Shown: positions 33,630 to 46,067, numbered from the stretch's first letter. The stretch is DNA of 64,000 nucleotides from Dactylonectria macrodidyma (GCA_020744425.1 JAGMUV010000001.1:4774001-4838000), one strand, 5' to 3'. Made by a program: numbers and translations. The notes: a model not told the origin generated them from the sequence alone.

Positions 33630-35269
33630 CTAGTTACACTCCGCATCACGAACCCTCCTCCACAATTTGACTGGCATCTCCCCTAGCAGATGGTTCATGG
33701 TCTCCAACCGCCGCATCTTGAATCCCTGAGGGAGCACACTCGTACCGATGCACCCAGGAGACGATCAACACTGTCTGCTCGAGATAGGAGATGTTGCGCC
33801 CAATGCAGCCTCTGGCTCCCGCGGAAAAGGCGATAAACGCAGACTGAAGATCCTTGCCCTTTTCACCAAGAAACCGTTCAGGAATGAACTTCTCAGCTTC
33901 AGGGTAGGCCGTCTCGTCTCGATGAGCCACAAGTGCCGAGATACCAATAGATGTGCCTCCGGGGACGTAGTAGCCCATGACGTTCAACCCCTCAGAGTTT
34001 TTCTTGGTAGCCCATAGGTCGTAGGTGGATTCAGACGGAGAGATTCGTCAAGGCAGGCTCGTAGGTAGGGCAAATGCTTGACCTTGTCGTAAGGAGCGAT
34101 AGCCTCATCGGGCTCAAGTACAGCATCAAGCTCTTCGCGGAGTTTTGCCAAGACGTCCCGGTGCACGAGTAGTTGATGAAGAGCATTCGTGATCGCAATT
34201 GCCGTCGTAACGCTGCCTGCGTTCATCATAATGTTGACTTCGGCCACCACCTCATCCCACTCTAGCTGATGTTGGTTGCCGTTCTTGTCTTCCATCAAGG
34301 CTTGAAAGAAGTCATCGGTCTTCTCCCCAGCAACATAGCGATTCAGCCGGAGGTTCGAGCGCCGAAGCACGATGGCGTCCCATCCTCGACCAGACTTTGC
34401 CATTCTCCTGTAAAATGGGATGATGTTGGACAGCTTATCAAGTACTTTGTACCAGTCGTAACTCCAAAGAAGCAGGGACTGTTTATGCGCAGTCGGGTAT
34501 AGACATTCGCGCAGGTTAAACTCTTCGGTATGTCCGTTGAGAAATTCTCCTGTAACTCGATCATGGCCTTGGTCGAGGAAGCCTAGGCGTTCTGACAACC
34601 CAATATCCGCAATGGCGTCAAGAGTGAAGAAATTGGTCCAGGCTCGAACGTCCACGGTCAACTCTTCAGGGCCGGGAGGCATGTTTCCCATGGGCGGACT
34701 CGTGCAACGGGGATCCCACTGGGCGATAAGCCTCTGGACTTTGTCGGCGACCTTGTGTTCCCAGTTTTCGAGGGTTTTCAAGGAATACGCTGCAGATAGA
34801 ACTCTGCGTTTTCTCGCATGTTCCGGTTTATCAACGACGTCGGCTAGATGATAATGTTTCGTGGCTGTAAGCTCGTAGGACTCGTCTTTTGTGCAAGGGA
34901 CACCACGACCGTAGATGTCCTTGATCGCAGCAACCCGTCCAACGGAGAGAGAGTTGGGACCGATCCGAATAACTGGCTCATCCTTGTGTAGCTTGGCCAG
35001 ATACGCCGAGCGAGCCCCGCCGTGGGCTACAAGTATAAAGGGCAAGTCGGACATTCCGGAGAAGAGTGACATGTTGGGAAATTGACGCAGGCCTGTGAAG
35101 ACGGGTCAGTCAGACCACCACTTGTGTGGACAAGGATGATGAACATACCTTTGGAGTCTTTGATGTAGACGATCCAGGGATAGACAAGGAAGTAAACCAA
35201 GAGCGCAAATCCCAGCATCGTGGCATAGGGAGCTGCCCCAAGCACAAACACTGCGCGCGATTCGCCCAT
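33630..35269 (-). pseudogene. Cytochrome P450 with two frameshifts
   Basis: Membrane-anchored P450 monooxygenase, exon 1 35269-35149 (MGESRAVFVLGAAPYATMLG and a TM helix) and exon 2 from 35092. Recognisable: I helix with AGSVTTAIAI, ExxR in DESLRLNPP, heme loop FSAGARGCIGRN. The frame breaks at about 34000-34008: RKT is followed by LRG-stop, whereas the shifted frame continues PEGLNVMGYYVPGG as P450s do. A second shift near 33722-33732 is needed to reach FKMRRLETMNHLLGEMPVKL and the stop at 33630, the usual C terminus. Neither break looks like an intron. It is either a dead gene or carries sequence errors. It lies between two regulator relics on the same strand. Confidence 0.75.
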
Positions 35270-35956
35270 GGTAGTCGATTGAAGGCAAGACTGACCAAAA
35301 GAAAAGCAATGTTGACAACTGAACCCGGAAAAGAGAAGATTTGGCAGTGCCAAGTGTCTGAGAATGAAGCTTGGACTGCTTTCATCCTACTTGGGTGCAA
35401 TCGACCCTATTATACCACGACATGTAGAACATGCCAAATACGGCCAACCAGTCTTTATCTCCCCCGATGGAGTTTGTGTTCTTGTGGAGATACCCCAGAT
35501 GGAAATTCACCAGCATCGATCTCTTCCGCATCAGTGGCTCCGGGAAAGGTTGCCTTGCTGATTCAAACAGGTGATGGATTCGGTAAGGTCTGCCTCCGGG
35601 ATTCGTTTCCCAGTTGAGATCTGGAGTCCATCATTCCAAGCCCCTCAGCTCCCCACTTCCCCGCTGTCCTCATGGCATCAACAATCGCGGTCCCAAGATT
35701 TCAAAAGGATCAATTTGACGTCATGCCCATTCCTGATATGTCGCTTTGTGATCTGGGAGACCTGAAGCTACCCCAATCATGCCGCTATTCCTGTTGAGGA
35801 CCAGATCTCCGTCGGACTAACTTTTATACCACACCTTGATCAATTTATCTCGCAGCCGCTTCGTTGGCCAACCTGTCGTTTTTGACATATGATTCAAGAA
35901 GCCAAGTATCTCTTGCTGCTCTGCAGCCGATTTAAAATAAGTCCCACCTGAGTCGA
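35270..35956. other. Intergenic region upstream of the P450
   Basis: 687 bases between the P450 start and the end of regulator relic 2. It probably holds the P450 promoter. No gene, RNA or repeat is recognised. Confidence 0.4.
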
Positions 35957-37410
35957 TCAGCTAGAATCAATCACTTGGGGCATGGCGGGGAAAAACTCAC
36001 ATGCGTGGAGCGTATGATGAATTGTAAATTGTGCGCCGACAACTGAAGCATTCTGGATGGCGATACCAGTTGCCATCCTAAGGTTGGCCAAGATCGACTT
36101 CTGGGTTCTGTTAGTCTGCGGCATGGATGGGAGTTCCGGCAAGAGCAGTGTATACATCGGCAGTCTGGCGGTGCTCAACAGCTTCGAAGCCGGGATTCCA
36201 GGCTCTAGGATCGAATATGTCAAGAAAGGCCTTTGCCAGGTAGTAGTGCTGGAACCCAAGAACTAGGATATCATTCAGTTGCGACTCGGTCGAGACTGGA
36301 CTACTGGGAGGAGAACTGGCCTTGCGCGGGATTTGTAAACAGCATGACGGGGAATACAGAATTAGTCTTAGCCTGTTGGCTGTCCGAGTTGTTATCATCC
36401 GCATAGTATGGTCGGAATTGCCATGGTATCGATTCATGCCAAGCAGTGATCCCTTCGCGTAATTGCGTCCAAGTATCGCGATCTAAGGCTGTGTCTCGAC
36501 TTGTTCCATATGCAACGACCTTGCAGCATAAGTGGATAATCCGATTAGCGAAAGCCGCGTCGGTCACGTCATTGTAGCTTTCAGAGTAGTTGTAGCTCTC
36601 TAGGTTTAAGCGCATCGGCTCTGACTTGACCAAAGACACGTGTAGGTCCTGTCGAAGCACGATCCAGCTGGCGGCTTCTCCTAATCCGCCTTGAGCAGCA
36701 AAGTTGGACACGCCATTGAGCAAACGGGAGCTCCCTATGAGATGTATGCTAGCATCAACTTCTGTAGTGGAATTAGTAGATCCCTAGCCCTTGTGATATT
36801 CGATGCGAGCATTTACCCGACATCTCCTCATAAAGTCGAAGCAGAACGACCGCGGCAAGAAGGTTCTCATTCAAAGCCCCCACGGGATCATCCAGGATTG
36901 GAATGAGAAGGCGTAGAGCCATGCTGTGGTAATCTTCACAGCTCTGGTCCGCCTTTCCTATCATGAGCTCTAGGTGGCGCGACGAAAACGCGAGGATAGA
37001 GTATGCCAGCAGAGGAAATTGGGTTGCTTGTTTGGGCACTTCCAGTCGAAAGTTTTGACTGGGATCGCATATGTCAACCTAAGGCAGAGTAAGAAGACCG
37101 CTGAATTAGTCTATCAGCAGCCAACTGTTTACCCACGAGGCTAGCTCTTGTATGTAATGTATGAGGCATTGGGCTTCTCGGCGGTTCTTGAGTGGGAAGC
37201 CAACATACGGGCTTATCGATGAACTGGGTGTTGCGGGAGATCCTGCATATAACGAACTATGTAATTCGTTAGCTACCGGGAATTTTCAAGCTGCTTAACT
37301 GGTTTCATATCCGCACATACTGGTCGTCTTCGGAGCCGGGACCGACAGAACCAGAAAGGCAGGAGAAAGTAGTGACGGCGGGATCGCTCGACTCTGACTA
37401 GGAGTGCTCA
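35957..37410 (-). pseudogene. Regulator relic 2 (ARCA-like, no zinc cluster seen)
   Basis: Minus-strand coding sequence similar in layout to relic 1. It reads ECxIHYIQELASW, a phase-0 intron, VDICDPSQNFRLEVPKQA, FPLLAYSILAFSSRHLELM, an intron near 36830, GGLGEAASWIVLRQDLHVSL, WHESIPWQFRPYY, LGFQHYYLAKAFLDIFDPRA and a last exon ending at 35957. The piece around 36300-36350 needs a frame change that I cannot explain by a good intron, and an in-frame TAG lies near the 5' end (about 37400), where a CAG codon would fit. No Zn2Cys6 motif is found between it and the gap upstream. It may be a dead or truncated paralogue of relic 1; the pair flanks the broken P450. Confidence 0.55.
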
Positions 37411-38320
37411 TCCTGAGATGTCCCGGTACAGACCTGACAGCCGATTCATATGTATTTTTGCGCGACGAACTGGTTGATAGAGCAGATGACAGGTATTGAA
37501 GTTGAAGTGAAGTGGCAGGCGAGAATGCTGCTGGTCTGTGGGGGTTGTGTCATGTGGCTGAATTTTGGAAGCCAACTCTCCGACGTACACAGCGCGGTAG
37601 GAAGGCGGGTTGTTCGAGAACGTAATAGTCTTAGAAATGAAATTTCGCGATCGCCGAGGTTTGTAGAATATTTCTACTGGTTTTGAAAGAATACTAGGAA
37701 TAATCTTGGCTCAACGAAATGATGGCGCCCGGGCGGTCTTGAGCATTTTCATGGGAGAAGAAGCGTACCCTCTGTCCCAGCTCTAGATAATCCTACGACC
37801 CTTCACCATCCTCGAACGGCGTTTCTTTTTTCTTCTTTTTTCTGTAGCAAGGCTTGCAATGGCCCAAGATAGTTGAGTTTCCAAAGCGGGCCCTCTTTCT
37901 CCATACCAACACCATGCCCTGCGAACCCCAACGTATAAAATAGCAACTCGAGTCCTCTGAATTCAGAAAAGCAACTCTTTTGCTGATGAGCTTTTCTGGG
38001 GAACTCGAGTATGAAATAAAACTTGCAGTTCTCAAAATGGCAACAACTTGCGGCGAAGAAGAAAAATCTCACGGCCAGTGGCAAAAACGACCCTGGTGGT
38101 ATCGCAAGAACCTTCCGTGTCTATATCGGGCCTTGAGCGTTCGACGCGACGACCTTGAACGCTCAACGGGATGCAACTTTGATGAGCTTCTAACCTTTTT
38201 TTTTTTCGAGCACCTATATATAGAAGCATGCTTCCCCCGGCCCCCCCCCTCCCTCCCTGACATTGGCGTTTTTTTTGCAATCTTTCTTCAACCTGGTCAA
38301 CTTGTCGCTTGAATCCAAAC
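37411..38320. other. Intergenic region upstream of the phosphoesterase
   Basis: About 0.9 kb without a recognised gene. A T-rich tract and a long C-rich tract (about 38235-38262) lie just before the phosphoesterase start and probably belong to its promoter. Confidence 0.4.
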
Positions 38321-39414
38321 ATGGCTCACCTCCCCACTCAAGAATCCACCTGCGTCAAGACGCGCCTATTCATCATATCTGATACACATGGCATGGGCTT
38401 TCCAGAGAACATGAAACTGAATCAGTCCGCAGACGTAGCCATTCATTGTGGCGATCTCACCGAGCACTCCAAATTAGACGAGCTCTTGGAAACAACCAAG
38501 ATGATGCGGGACATTCACGCACCGCTCAAGCTGGTCATCGCAGGAAACCACGATTTCTCGCTCGACGTTCCCGTCTTCAAGAAAAAAATTGCCGAGGCAG
38601 AGTATATCTCCCGAGAATCCCTGATAGACAGTGTGCAGAAGGATTTTGGCGACTATGGTGTCGCCTTGAAGATCCTACGGCAGGCAGAGGATGATGGAAT
38701 TTTTTCCTCGACGAGGGATCGCACACATTCCACCTCAAAAACGGCGCCATACTCAAAGTCTATGCAAGCCCCTGTACCCCATCCACAGGTGGTGAATGGG
38801 GCTTTCAGTACCGTGACGGTCACGACTTCGCCATCGAGAAGGGCACAGATCTTGTCATCACACACGGCCCCCCACACGGCATCATGGACATGTCGAACAA
38901 GAAGCGCATCGGATGCCCTGACCTCTTTTCCGCCGTCGCCAGAGCTCAGCCAAAAGTACATTGCTTTGGACACGTCCATAGCGGATGGGGTGCAAAATTG
39001 GCAACGTGGCGGCCTCGCATCTCGGACACGCCATCGCATTTCAACGATATTGACAACGGGAAATCCAAATTAATCGAGAGTCTTGCCACTCTTCGAGGAT
39101 CCAGTTTCGAGTCCGCCAAGGATAAGAAGGCCAGGCAGACGAAACTAGAAAGATATAAATCGCAAGGATCATGCGATACGAGTCACTGCAGCGATGACCA
39201 AGATCCCATTGGTCCCAGCCAGACGCTTTTCGTCAATGCGGCAATCAAGTCAGACGACGGATTGAGTCAGTTGCCATGGCTCGTCGATATCGACCTTGAG
39301 CCACACTCAAAAACTATCAATGAGGAAAAGGATCAACTAGGAGCCAGCGTGAAAGCGGACAGGGCCTGTCTCTACGCCATGTATGGCAGTCAAAAGGAGA
39401 ATACGCGAAAGTGA
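38321..39414 (+). pseudogene. Calcineurin-like metallophosphoesterase with one frameshift
   Basis: The first frame (from ATG 38321) holds SDTHG, GDLTEHS and GNHD, the first three metal motifs of the MPPED-type phosphoesterases. After GIF the frame is lost in a run of six T (38700-38705); in the next frame the text goes on as LDEGSHTFHLKNGAILKVYA, then THGPPHG and GHVHSGWG, the last two metal motifs, to a stop at 39414. One extra T would restore the protein of about 365 aa. So this is a recent null allele, a homopolymer sequencing error, or a site of slippage; I cannot decide. All metal ligands are present on the two frames. Function: a metal-dependent phosphohydrolase of unknown substrate. 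Confidence 0.8.
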
Positions 39415-40557
39415 AGCGTACCTCTATCAGAGACCGAGCAAGGCGAAGCGAGAAAAACCAAGTAGGTATATAGGCGAATATGCACCAACATTAGACACAC
39501 ATTGTGAATGAATTAGTCTATAACAGTCTTGATTCCATTAGACCATATTTTTTGGGTGTCATTTATGATATGCAGGACTTAATTATTGAATTATGCTTTG
39601 AATTCGTGCCTGACAGTGGCGATGACTCAAGTCTACCCAGTCAGAAGGAATGTATGGGCTTTGGCATCGTCGACGGCGACTCCAACCACATTCCTAATAG
39701 GTGTCTGGGTCTGCATAGCCACTATTAACTTGCTTTTAAATGCGCAGCATATGTCCCGAGTCTTCCCACAAAGGATTTCCTCAAGGAGCTATCTACTGTG
39801 TGGTACTTAGTTCCTCGCAGGGAGTCTAGATGCATCCTCTCTCCCCCCTTCTCGTAGTGCTTGTTTCTAGCGTCCTCTAGCGGTCGATCGCCCCTGGCCC
39901 TAGTGGGTTCCATTAGCAGCGGCCGCTATCTTGCAGTGGATTCCGAGGACCAAGCGCTGTGGCCTAGGCCACTTCTGCCCTATCTATGGATCGTCAGTCC
40001 AGTAAGGTTAATGACCGCTCCACATCCAATTCGCTTCCCAATGCCCGGGTTGTTTTCGAACCGATGAAGAATGGCGGAATTCTGGGGTGCCTAGGCAAGT
40101 ATAAGGGTTTAAACTCAAGCTACGAGATTAGCACATGTCAGTTGTATTTTTTCTCTGATTTCAGCCTAAAAATATCGTACGCTGAACCTTGTTACGCGGC
40201 GCTAATAAGATGTGACATGTTGGGATGCAGCTATTCCTGCCATGCGTCTCTCTTGCATGGATTTTCAGCCATTTCAAGCCGCATTTCCGTACGTAGTGCA
40301 ACCTTGACCCCCTTATCCTGTTCTCACCGCACACTCCTGCGCATTTCACGTGATGGTCTCGAACGGGGTTACGTTCGACCGAGACATGACTTACCTCGAT
40401 CAAATATTCAGCCTCAGGCAGCTTCTTGACTTACATCGAGCTTGAGTGTCTCTGCCCTCCTGCGCTGTCTTTATCCTCCAGCATCATCTCTGCTCTCGAC
40501 CAGCACCCATACCTTGTACCAGCAACTCCAACACCTGCAACCCTTCATCCTATCATC
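39415..40557. other. Intergenic region
   Basis: About 1.1 kb after the phosphoesterase. Short open frames at 39504-39728 and 39986-40429 show no recognisable domain. I see no repeat or RNA gene. The last 100 bases before 40558 are CT/CA-rich and look like a promoter leader. Confidence 0.4.
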
Positions 40558-41223
40558 ATGGCACCAATTATCAGAGAAGATGACGCCAGGGATGGCTTAG
40601 ACCGCCTGTGGAGCAGCCCAGAGGAGCTGCTAAGCAAGCTAAACCTTAGCATTGACGACGTGCGTGCGTGCCTTGACGAGGTCCGCCGAGCCATTGAAAA
40701 GCTCGAAGAGTCATACGCTGTGCTCAGAGACTCCAACGAAGACGTCGGTCAGGAGGAGATCGTGCCTGGCTTGACGCTCGACCAGGTGCAGGCGCACACT
40801 GGCCGCCTCAGCGCCCGCCTCCACAACAGCGGGCTGAGGGACCCTTCGGAGCGCATTTGTCGTGTCCACGCCTTCGACGACAATGGCAATCTTGAATTGC
40901 CCAATGCGCACTACTATCCACGAACCGCCCGGGAGTTCTTCTCCCTACGAACTTCCACCTCTATCCGCCACCAGGACATGCTCGAGTACCTGGTCGCCTT
41001 CTACCGCATTCCCATCCCCATCTTGGCCCGCTCGCCTCCGATTTACACTGGAGTGCTGACGGCCGAGGGCCGAGACCACGCTGTCGACAGGCTGTCGGTC
41101 ACTTTGTGTCTCTTGGAGGCTGGATTCATCCTTTACGACCAAATGAATGATGAGCAGCGAGCTGCGTTGGTCGCTTCGGCCCCTGGACTGATTAGCCGAC
41201 GCCCAGCGCGAATTGCCGAGTAG
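40558..41223 (+). CDS. Unrecognised 221-aa protein
   Basis: Single-exon frame with ATG 40558 in a good context (ATCATCATGGC) and a CT-rich leader. The protein is acidic and mostly helical, with a likely coiled coil at about 40-70 (DEVRRAIEKLEESYAVLRDS) and a second helical stretch around HQDMLEYLVAFYRIPIPI. It has no signal peptide, membrane segment or cysteine pattern. I do not recognise the family. Good codon use and length support it as a real gene; it is probably a lineage-restricted protein. No operon-like neighbour suggests a role. Confidence 0.6.
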   Translation: MAPIIREDDARDGLDRLWSSPEELLSKLNLSIDDVRACLDEVRRAIEKLEESYAVLRDSNEDVGQEEIVPGLTLDQVQAHTGRLSARLHNSGLRDPSERICRVHAFDDNGNLELPNAHYYPRTAREFFSLRTSTSIRHQDMLEYLVAFYRIPIPILARSPPIYTGVLTAEGRDHAVDRLSVTLCLLEAGFILYDQMNDEQRAALVASAPGLISRRPARIAE

Positions 41224-43055
41224 ATGCTCGACAATGACTACTCGGTGCAATTGCCCCCTCTAATCTTTAGTTTGCCAGTCGGACTGGAGCGGCAGAGACG
41301 AATGGCTATGCAGGAGAAAGGATGGCAACCCATCGGGTGGGGGAACGGTTACGAGTTATGGAGTTGAGTTGAGCAATGCGGGGGCGGAGAGTCGCCATAG
41401 ATTGTCATGTAAAACATCTAACAAGCTTGCGTGAAGGAATAGCCTAGAGTAGGGAATGAATTGATCAATTGAGTGTAGTATGGCATCGTGGACGAGAGCA
41501 AGAGAAATTACAGACATAGTTCGTGGCTGTGTGTGTACGTTCAGTTGGATACCCGCCTTCGTTCGGCGGCATCTTGAGCTCTAGAGCCTCCTCTTCTCTG
41601 AAGCTTCCTCCTCTCGAACCTCTCAATCTCCGGTTCGTGGCTACCAGGCACCACCCTTGCTGGACATCAGGATCTGGGTGGATTCTGTTACAGGGAGCGG
41701 GGGCTGGGAACAGTGCATAATTTAGTGGTCGGTAGAGGAATGACTCGGGGGTACCCAACAAAAGTCATAGCGGAACTGGTGACAAGTCGGGTACTAGTTC
41801 CGAAAGGTCCCTTCGCTCACCCGGCAGATGATGGAATGGATCGAAACGGCCACCAAGATCTCGCCTTAATCCAGGATCCCCTTTTACCCAGGATCGCTCG
41901 GCACGTTTGAGCCCAGGATCTGCGTTCAAACCCACTGTTCGCTACAGGGCCCGGGACATGCGATTCTCGATCCCGTCCCTAGCGCAGTGGGCCTCGATCG
42001 ATGGGCTATCGAAGATCAAATTACGAAAATTATCGGCTGCAGCACCCAGAGATGATCTTCCATCGCCTTCGAAAGTGTCCACCGTGTTTGAATACTGTGT
42101 ACTCAATTCAATTGATAATGACCAGGAGATGCGGTGAATAATGTGAAACAGCGGCCCCCCCACTGTCAGCGGCCCATTGCATCGAGGCCTGGAAGGCAGT
42201 TGGACAGCTGCATTCAAGGGGGGTGTGCAAGTGTGAGTGCGGCCGCACGGCAGGTAATTACTGTACCACCCGTGCAGTAAGTTATGGAGTACACACATCG
42301 ATCGATGTACCGCGTACATCCTTGCAGCCCGGTACAGATACCGTTGGATCTCTGTGAACAGGTCAACCCTGCTTGGCAGCCCCGGTGACCGACTGGAGGC
42401 TTGGCTGATGCACACGCCCACCACTTGCTCCGCCTCGGCCAGGTCGACGGACCACTACAAGCTTGCCTCAAGGCGATTGTCTCAGAGTGACATTGTCTCG
42501 GAGGGGAGAGGATTGTGACAAACCTTATGTATTATGACAGCCTTCTGCGGCTGAAGTGATCCCCGAATACGACCCGTGTCTTGAATAGGAAACTAGCATG
42601 TATCATTCCAATCCGGGTCGTCTGCTCCACCGAGAGGGGTGTGTTCATTCGTTGCTTTTTGGTTCGCACAGCTCTCCCCGAACCACCACAAAGGCAACCA
42701 AAAAAGCAAAGCAAAGTCGGTCTGGCCAAGAAAACGATAGCTTTCGCGACCGTCTCAGCCCCCCGCAGCGAATCATGCTGGCCCTGCCCTCCCTGCATCA
42801 GGCTCGCACGTCCTCGAGCTGCCGCCTCTGCTTCTGGCCTTTTAGGCAAATCGGCAGGAGTGACGTGTGGTGTTTCCCTCGGGCGATATCAGAAGCGAGT
42901 CTGCGCCCAACAAAAGCACCGTCCCTCTGTGCTTTGATTTTTTTCGTCCATCCCGCCTTTTCTTCCTCGTCAAGGGGTATTCGACACAGCTCGCGGGAGC
43001 TCGCAGTTTTCTCCCGATGTCTAGTCTTCTTTCGTTTAGTGCTCGCGCAGCAGCC
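41224..43055. other. Intergenic region
   Basis: About 1.8 kb without a supported gene. It holds low-quality short frames on both strands, and a T/C-rich stretch at 42930-43010 that probably forms the leader of the next gene. Confidence 0.4.
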
Positions 43056-43885
43056 ATGGCTAACCAGGGGAATGCTCCGCCGCCGGATGCCATGCCCCAC
43101 GGCCTCGACGGGTTCGACTTCATCACCCAGAGCACAGTGGGTGAGTCCGATATTGGCGTGACCGGGACGCAGCGGCTTCAGGTACGGCACCTCACCCCTG
43201 TTTACACTCTCGGACCTATCATGCAAGAGCCCACTCCTGCAGTAGCCCCGATGTGGGGAGTTCATGTTGAGGAGGCCTTCAACTCTGCCGAGAACACCAC
43301 CAACACGTCGAGCGTGGACGCTATCCAGCCCCCCACCGACCCTGCCTCGTGGCAGAGAAGGCTTCGACAGGACTGGGATCACCACCAGGAAGCCCTGAGG
43401 ACGTCCCTCAACAGCATCCAAGATGGGTTCCTTGAACCTGCATCCCAGAGCCTGTTGGCCACCACGACCTGGCTCGTTAACCGAGTTCCTGATTTGGGTA
43501 AGTACTCTTGTGCCTTTAACCCCGAGGTGTAAAAATAGTCTTCAGACTAACTCGCATAGGCCTTGATATTGACCCTCAGGACCCAAGCACCGCAGAGGCA
43601 GTCTTCACCGCGCGCCTGGGCGTGTGGAAGGCCTTAAACTATGCCTGGCTGGCGTTGTGCTCAAAGCAGCTTGAGCTTATGCGGTCGCAGCCGCAGGCTC
43701 GGGGAGCCATCATGTGTCGTGCGACAATCTCGCATATGGGAAACGAGCTTGTGCGCCTGTGTGACATTCTTCAGAAGGATGGACTGGTCGACTATGAGTA
43801 TGGTATTTGGGAGGAGGAGATTATGGAGGAGCTGATCTTGTGTCTTGATCAGTACGATTACATTTTGGCTCCCTTGCAGACCTGA
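43056..43885 (+). CDS. Unrecognised 255-aa protein
   Basis: Two exons (43056-43497, 43560-43885) joined by a good GT-AG intron in matching phase give 255 aa. The frame is open upstream, and an in-frame ATG about 39 bases earlier would add a short Ser/Ala-rich N terminus, so the start is uncertain. The protein is acidic and helical in its C half (FTARLGVWKALNYAWLALCS and EEEIMEELILCLDQYDYILA). It has no signal peptide or known motif. Intron plus frame preservation support a real gene. Function unknown. Confidence 0.65.
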
Positions 43886-44962
43886 ATGCTTGGCCGTTTG
43901 GCTGGGCGATACATGACACTAGCTAGTGGAGTTTTGAAGTTGAATGGATGTTCACGGTTTTGTTCTATTATATAATGAGAATTGAGTAATACGATGGACC
44001 TGAGATTGTTGCGTGCTGTGGTAGCTGGTAAGCGGTGTAGATGCGTTATGCCTGTCGAGGTCCCGGGTAGTACACAGTGGCCGCCCGTCGACTGCGGCAT
44101 TGTGGCCCATCTACAAGGGAATAAGCTACCTCATTGGGATCAGAGCTTTGAAGGGGACAGTCATGCATTTGGTTCATATGACGCGCAATAACTTCTAAAG
44201 AAAGGGACATCACATTCAGGGTACACCGGCTTCTGCGTTGAAACCGGCACGGCAAAGTGGACGGCCCCCCGCATCTCCGCAAAGATTTGAGGAACCCCGC
44301 TGCGGTAGCCCTGTATAATGGCGAGAATGAGCGAGACTTACAGCTAGGCTGTGGCAGTCCTCCCCAAAAAAATGATGTCACAAGAGAGTCCACGCTGTGA
44401 GATGCCCATATAGACAGTCTATAGTTGTATGAGGTGTAATTGGAAATACTCTGCGCCGAAGGAGCGGGCGATCTTGTTGTGCAGGAAGCCGACCAACCCG
44501 GCTCCGGCGATAGGTCAGGCACCGGCTCCGGCCCGGCAGCGCGATTGGTTCGGCGAACAGAGCAAAGATAACGACAGAACTGTTTCCAATTTTCGCCGCG
44601 GACCCCCGCTGAACGAGCTTCTCAGACGGGCAGGTAAGGGCGAAAAAAGTGCTGGGCTCCACCAGTTTAGTCCCCGCCTCTAAATCTTAGGAGGGAGCTT
44701 TACTACGTAGAGGGCGCAAAGCGACGGCTCAAGGGGCGGCGCGGTGGGGGGAGGGGGGTTTAGAGATACGTGATGCCGGTTTGCGGAAGGCCAAGTCGAA
44801 GAATTGTTGTCGCGAGAGAGGTTTATTGACTCGGGGATGTCTGCGTTTCTTTTTTTCTGGGGTGCATTGTTATAATTAATTTGCGCATACCCCTCGAACT
44901 TGTCCGTGGCTTTCTTTGCTATCTCCGTCAACTTTCACCGTCTAATACCATATACCATCGCA
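43886..44962. other. Intergenic region
   Basis: About 1.1 kb without a supported gene. Weak short frames exist on both strands. The region next to 44963 serves as the promoter of the reductase. Confidence 0.4.
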
Positions 44963-46067
44963 ATGTCACAACCAAAAGTCAGGGTCCTGATCGTCGGCAC
45001 TGGCGGCGTCGGCACCATGGCCGCCTACGCCCTCGAGTCCGGCGGCAAGGCCGAGGTGACGGCCGTGATGCGGTCCAACTACGACGCCGTTGTCAAGAAC
45101 GGCATTGATATCGACTCAATCGAGCACGGCCACGACATCAAGGGCTGGAGGCCGACAGCGAGTACGCCAACCTTGGACTGTCTCTATCCGTGTTGTATTA
45201 TTCCCCCCGCTGACTTGAGTTCTGCCAGTCTCCAAGACCATTCCCAACGTCGCTGAACAAAACATCCCTCCCTTCGACTTCATCCTCGTCACCACAAAGA
45301 ACATCCCCGACGTCTCCCCCACCGTCGCCGACCTCATCGCCCCGGCCGTGACGCCGGGCCATACCGCGATTGTGCTCTCGCAGAACGGCATCAACATCGA
45401 GAAGCCCATCGTCCCGCGCTTCCCCACGAACCCCATCATCAGCAGTGTGTCGTACATTGGCGCCACCGAGACCTCCCACGGCCGCATCTTGCACGACGAC
45501 GTCGACTTCCAAAAGATTGGTGCGTTTGACAATCCCAATGTCTCGTCCGAGGTCGCCGCCGACGCCGCCATGCGCTACATCGCCGCGTACAACCCCGCTG
45601 GCAAGCTCGACATCATCTACGAGCCCGACGTGCGCTTCGTGCGCTGGCGCAAGCTCGTCTACAACTCGTCCTTCAACTCGGTCGCCGCGGTGCTGCGCAT
45701 GGACACGGCGCGCATGCGCATGAGCCGCCACGTCATCGACGACCTGATCCGCCCCGTGATGCTCGAGATCATCGCCGCCGCGCGCGCGAACGGCGTCGCA
45801 TTGGCCGACGACCTGGCCGAGACGGTCATCAAGACGGATCCCACCGACACCTTCTTTAAGCCCAGCATGTGCCAGGACGTCGAGAAGGGTAATCTGATGG
45901 AGATTGAGAACATTGTCGGCGAGCCGCTGCGCGAGGGTGCCGCTCACGGCGTGTCTATGCCTACGCTGACTACCATCTACAGCCTGCTCAAGGGTTTGCA
46001 GCTTAAGGTCAAGGAGAGCAGGGGCATGTGGGAGCCCAAATTTGAGGCCGACAACCCGTACCAATAG
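44963..46067 (+). CDS. 2-dehydropantoate 2-reductase (ketopantoate reductase) family
   Basis: NADPH-dependent reductase of the ApbA/PanE family, which converts 2-dehydropantoate to pantoate in pantothenate synthesis; many fungal members act on other substrates. Two exons (44963-45161, 45229-46067) give 345 aa. The N-terminal Rossmann motif is VGTGGVGTMAAYALESGG, followed by an all-helical C domain with KLVYNSSFNSVAAVLRMDT, which carries the family lysine/asparagine motif. An AATAAA is at 46113. It converges with the GNAT gene, with only 67 bases between their stops, so the transcripts probably overlap at the 3' ends. The start ATG follows the CT-rich leader at 44920-44960. Confidence 0.88.

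Noticed and set aside
45198..46064. A 288-codon open frame on the minus strand
   Set aside because: It is fully antisense to the ketopantoate reductase. GC-rich third positions of that gene keep the opposite frame open; the translation is low-complexity (His/Asp/Gly/Val-rich) with no domain.
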